From Didymodactylos carnosus (lineage: Eukaryota; Rotifera; Eurotatoria; Philodinida; Philodinidae), in the NCBI GenBank assembly GCA_905250885.1, contig CAJNOQ010000179.1:1-64000 (forward strand): 64,000 nt of DNA, given 5' to 3'. The notes under the pieces are model-generated. The model searched no databases, had not been told where the DNA came from, and was given only the letters and a program-made list of their open reading frames with translations. This document shows positions 59,950 through 64,000 of the stretch, one piece after another; positions within the stretch are counted from its first letter, which is position 1, and each line of letters begins with the position of its first letter. The translations under genes were made by a program, and so were the position numbers.

Positions 59950-61896
59950 GTAAGATTTTATTTGTTACCACCAATCAATTAAAGTAAACATATGTGTTAA
60001 TTTACTTAAAAAGAGTGTTCATTTTTCATAGTTAGATTTTAAAGAGTCTGTTTATCTTACCATTTTTCATCATCTCATAATTCACATTATTGTCAATTTT
60101 ATGTCACTTTCAAAATTAAATTTCTTTTTATAATATTCGATTAACAAAGAAAAGAAGGCAATCATAGGCTAACAATTAACATTCTTTGTTCTCTAGTGAG
60201 ACATAAATATGCTTAATGAGTTCGTATTTTCATTTCATAAATTTAAAGTACTAAATTTTGCCTTTTATGATAATACCTAAGAGAATGATTCTCATCTAAA
60301 TGTGTAATTTTTCTTGTTATTGACTGTTAATGATACAATCGTTTCAATTATACGCTTTTTCAATATACTCCTAAAATGAGAAGAAACTAGTAAATAACAA
60401 ATATTTTCAATTAAAAAATAAAGAAAAGGCAGAAATATCTATTTTTCTCTATTAGAGATAATTGTGAAAACTCTCTTTGATAGGTTTAATAGCAAGTACT
60501 GCTGCATCATCATGGAAAAAGAAGAAAAAAGAAAGACGAAAAAGTGTTCATCCGTTTACTTATTTTACAAATTGATTGATTATAAGAGAGAAAATTGAAA
60601 AATATTATCCTGTTAATATTTTGAAGATAAAATTTTATTAATTTTTTAAAAAATAAGAAATATTCAAGATATTATATGGAATAATGATATTGTTTTTATG
60701 ATACCAAAAGAGCGATTATTGATCTAACCTTGAAAATTTGGCACATTTTTTGACATATGCTTGTCATTAACCACTACAGTTGTTTATTTGTGTTTATGTT
60801 AAAGAAATGTCTACACTATAGCGGTTGTAAATTAACTGTTGTTGTTGTTACTGTTACCGAGAAGAAAAATGTGTGATGAGTGATAAAACTAGCGAACTAG
60901 ACTAAAATGTTTGCTAAAAGTTATATACTGTATTTCTATAATATAAATTATTTGTATCCATTTACTGCTATTTTTGATAGAAAAAATTTGCCATTTAGTT
61001 GGTGTCAAATTAATCTGGATATAGTCTTCTAACTAATCTTTGTTTTTATTCGAATAAATATAAATTGGCCATGAAAAACCTTGGAATAATTAATCTTTTA
61101 TTGTTTTATCCTGATTAATATTAGCTAAAAATTATTTTAAATGCAATAATCTAGCATGCAATGTATATATATATATACATTGTAACAGATTAATGAATAT
61201 GCGCACAAAACTTTTGTGATCAGTAAGTTTTCTTTATTAAAGTAACTTAATTTTTATGTATTGCTGAAATATAACAACCATTAGGATCTCAATTTAACAG
61301 TTGTAAATTATTGTTGTATAGTGAAATAAGAATATAAAATGAGTTGAAAAAATAATTTTTGTTTATTTAACAGGCATAGAAATGAACAATTTGTCTATTG
61401 CTCAAAGAGTTCACCAGTTTATATTTATTATAGAGAAAAAATTGTTTATATCATACGCATTTGTACTGTCTGTTTACAAATTTATGCTCGAGACATAAAT
61501 CTGTACAATTACATGCGACGATTTATCTTTAAAGATGATTAGTTGAGAATACAATTAATCGATGTATGATGCACGAATAATGTGTTTTTGTATAAGAGAA
61601 ATATAATGGCTTGCTTCTAGCACTGGATCTTTAAAATCTGTTAATAGTTAATCATATCTGCTTTTTTATCAGATTGTTCTATTGGAATAGAACGATATTA
61701 ATTCCATTCATTCACTAATAATTTACACTAGTCAAATTCCTTGAACAGACAGATGCCTTCGTTCAAGATCAAAGTCCTTTATTCTCTGCGATACTCAAAC
61801 AGTAGAAGAATATAATATGTAAATTAACATTTCTACTTGGTAACTTTAGTCTTAAGGACTATAAAAATATTAATTTTTTTTTCATGTTTTTTTCAG
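59950..61896. other. Candidate first intron of the syntrophin gene
   Basis: 1.95 kb of AT-rich DNA bounded by GTAAGA and TTTTTTTCAG. It includes a 24-bp perfect AT-rich palindrome centred near 61170 (TGTATATATATATATACA core). No other gene seen. Confidence 0.35.
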
Positions 61897-61924
61897 ATGC
61901 ATCTACTTTAGTCAGTATTGATCG

Positions 61925-63736
61925 ATGTTTGATAGGAATTCAGCTCAGTCGTCCTTGGATATACTGTATGAGGATCGTGTAACATTAAATGATGGACGGT
62001 CTAATCCAGAGACCGTATTATTACAATTAACATCCGAAACACTTGTAATTCGTCGTGATAAACTAAAAAATGATAGAAATTCAGTTGATTTTTCATTAGA
62101 ACAACAGTCCAATTCATTAGATAATAGATTGCAAAAATCAACAAATGATGAAGAAATGATTAGTGATGAACGTTTAATTAAATTACATCGTCAACCAAAT
62201 GAAACGTTGGGATTTTCAATCAAAGGTGGTATCGATACCGGTATGTGTTTAGAAAGTATTAAAATATTCTTTATACTAGAAAATATTTCTTATTCAGGTC
62301 TTCCGATACTAATATCTCGTATAACAAAACATCAACTTGTTAATATGATAAAAGTGGGTGATGCCATTTTGAATATAAATGGTATAGATCTTTCATTAAT
62401 GTCTCATGATGAAGCCCTTCATTGTTTACGTACATCCGGTAATGAAGTTCTTCTCAATGTGAAATATATGAAATTGATGGCACCATTTTTATCTCATCAA
62501 ATTTCAACTAATAACGACATGAAACATCATCAATTTTCTTGTATTAGTTCCAAACAGTACAATCAAGGTCAACCAAACAATGATGAACAAGAATTATTAC
62601 ATCAACTATTGCATTGTGAACATAGTAATGATGTTGATAAAACAAAAATAGAAAATTATAATCATGAAGATGATAATCCAGTTGATTTAATTTCAAAGTT
62701 GAATATATCTGACTCGAATACTAATTTTAATACATCTTTAATACGAAAATCCAAGAAACAATCACGAAGAAAGAGAATGAAGAATTATTTACCTGTTCAT
62801 ATACCACCAACAAATTCGTTAACATCAAGTCAAACTCGTTCAACATCTTCTTCATGTTCTTCAACTGTTATCTCTGAATTTCCATTGTTTTATGCTTCCA
62901 TTACTCAATACATTTGTGGTACAGATAAATTACGTTCAAACTCATTTCAATTATCTACACTCGATGGTTCACAATTGGGTATTATTATTTGTGATACAAT
63001 TTTAAAACAGCAAACATGGATTAAACAAATTAATATTGTAATTAAAAATTTAATTCGATTAACTGTTGATGAATTAAATCAAACATTTTTACCATCAGAT
63101 CAAATACATTATGAAACATGGCTTTATGAACGTTTTACAATTCGAAATAATTTACCAGAATGGAAAACAAAATTTTTTGCATTAAAAGGAAATGACGTTT
63201 ATTTATTTGATCGACCACCCTTGACATCTTATGATTTTATTTGTTGTAATAAAATATATTGTATTTATGAAACATTATTTCAAATTGTTAAAACTGACTA
63301 TTTACTTGATGATCGACCCTATTGTTTTACATTAGAAAATAATGATGAATATAAACATTATTTTTGTTTAGAAACAAAACAAGAATTAATAGAATTTGAA
63401 ACAAATTGGCAACGATCAACCTATATGGCAGTATACAATGTAAAAATGAAATCATTCGGATGTACGTATATGGGGAAAATATGTCGTCTCATTATCGATA
63501 TTCATCAAGGATTTAGTCTAATTAATAATGAAACAAATTTATTATTATGGAATTATAAATTTTCACAATTAAAATCGAGTACGGATAATGCACGAACAAA
63601 ACTTTATTTTGATTTTCAATCAGATAATGAAAAATTGATAAAAATTGAAATTGAATGTCAACATTTAAAAACATTAATATATGTTATCAATTCATTTTTA
63701 ACAGCTAAATTAATTGCCGTAGATAATTGTGGCTGA
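61925..63736 (+). CDS. Gamma-syntrophin (584 aa, one short intron)
   Basis: Cytoplasmic adaptor of the dystrophin complex; its PDZ domain recruits channels and enzymes, and its C-terminal region binds dystrophin or dystrobrevin. Coding exons are 61925-62240 and 62298-63736; the 57-bp intron is GT-AG, has no in-frame stop and is a multiple of three. The PDZ domain spans about residues 84-164, with peptide-binding loop LGFSIKGG (95-102), followed by VGDAILNINGIDL and HDEALHCLRTSGNEVLLNV. A Ser/Asn-rich linker follows. The second PH domain includes FYASITQYICGTDKLRSNSF, WKTKFFALKG, VYLFDRPPLTSYDF and CFTL. The syntrophin-unique end has LLLWNYKFSQLKSSTDNART followed by KLYFDF, as in human SNTG1/SNTG2. 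An in-frame stop just upstream fixes the start. Gamma type is indicated by the overall order and these C-terminal motifs. Confidence 0.93.
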   Translation: MFDRNSAQSSLDILYEDRVTLNDGRSNPETVLLQLTSETLVIRRDKLKNDRNSVDFSLEQQSNSLDNRLQKSTNDEEMISDERLIKLHRQPNETLGFSIKGGIDTGMCLESIKIFFILENISYSGLPILISRITKHQLVNMIKVGDAILNINGIDLSLMSHDEALHCLRTSGNEVLLNVKYMKLMAPFLSHQISTNNDMKHHQFSCISSKQYNQGQPNNDEQELLHQLLHCEHSNDVDKTKIENYNHEDDNPVDLISKLNISDSNTNFNTSLIRKSKKQSRRKRMKNYLPVHIPPTNSLTSSQTRSTSSSCSSTVISEFPLFYASITQYICGTDKLRSNSFQLSTLDGSQLGIIICDTILKQQTWIKQINIVIKNLIRLTVDELNQTFLPSDQIHYETWLYERFTIRNNLPEWKTKFFALKGNDVYLFDRPPLTSYDFICCNKIYCIYETLFQIVKTDYLLDDRPYCFTLENNDEYKHYFCLETKQELIEFETNWQRSTYMAVYNVKMKSFGCTYMGKICRLIIDIHQGFSLINNETNLLLWNYKFSQLKSSTDNARTKLYFDFQSDNEKLIKIEIECQHLKTLIYVINSFLTAKLIAVDNCG

Positions 63737-64000
63737 TAATGATATGATACTATTAGACGTTTTTAGATAACTGTAATAACGAGATTAATCTTTGAGTTTT
63801 TATCTATAATTGTCGCATTAACAGTTCAGACAAAAAAAAAAACGAACAATTTTATATCTGATTATATACGTATGCTATATCGAGTAGAATTATTCATTAA
63901 ATTTTCTCTATTTTTCTATGAGATATTGTTATTTTTTTTGTTGATTTTTATTTTTTTAAATGTTTAAAATTCTTTTTTTTTTTTATCGAATTATCTGTGA
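63737..64000. other. 3' flank of the syntrophin gene
   Basis: AT-rich presumed 3' UTR with long T runs. Nothing else recognised. Confidence 0.5.

Overview
The window reads as AT-rich (roughly one-third G+C by eye) nuclear DNA of a small invertebrate. Twelve conserved or well-supported protein genes are present. Most are split by GT-AG introns, many only 50-90 bp long, with a few of 0.25-2 kb. Nearly every start codon sits within about 70 nt of a good 3' splice acceptor, which fits spliced-leader trans-splicing. Together with gene content, AT bias and F-box-like fragments this suggests a rotifer, perhaps bdelloid. That assignment is inference; no rRNA, tRNA or mitochondrial marker is present to settle it.

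Layout. 0-1.25 kb: GAGTACTC/CAAGTACTTG repeat clusters around a 0.3-kb foldback. 2.03-3.03 kb (+): akirin, 4 exons. 3.0-11.9 kb: mostly empty, with a hAT-type MITE (6.98-7.37) and a 0.9-kb foldback (10.07-10.99). 12.02-15.81 kb (+): a 13-exon SLC22-type transporter with a very long C-tail. 15.8-25.8 kb: repeats (nested foldback 18.06-20.18, hAT MITE 22.18-22.65) and one unidentified open exon. 25.82-27.42 kb (+): ZnT1/ZnT10-like cation-diffusion-facilitator protein with altered metal-site residues. 28.14-30.88 kb (-): eL15, RNase H2 subunit C and a small SUMO-interacting-motif plus chromoshadow protein. 33.4-35.64 kb: scrambled inverted repeats, then the terminal exon of an unknown single-pass membrane protein. 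36.19-38.83 kb (-): riboflavin kinase and an AKTIP/Fused-toes UEV protein in tandem. 42.70-47.36 kb (-): a complete tetraspanin. 47.9-57.3 kb: dense repeats (a TIR element in three copies, a large foldback carrying a MULE-like insertion, a hAT MITE, a MULE SWIM fragment, F-box-like fragments) around a small secreted-protein gene at 54.59 kb (+). 57.38-58.34 kb (-): TMEM163-like protein. 59.5-63.74 kb (+): gamma-syntrophin with a probable upstream promoter and 5' UTR exon.

The genes are mainly housekeeping or cell-biological and show no shared pathway. Two of them belong to the cation-diffusion-facilitator superfamily, and both are unusual: the ZnT-like one has lost canonical zinc ligands, and the TMEM163-like one is cut by an 82-bp segment that no GT-AG intron explains. 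No virus-derived or LTR element was recognised. All exon boundaries were read by eye from splice consensus and protein continuity, not from transcripts.
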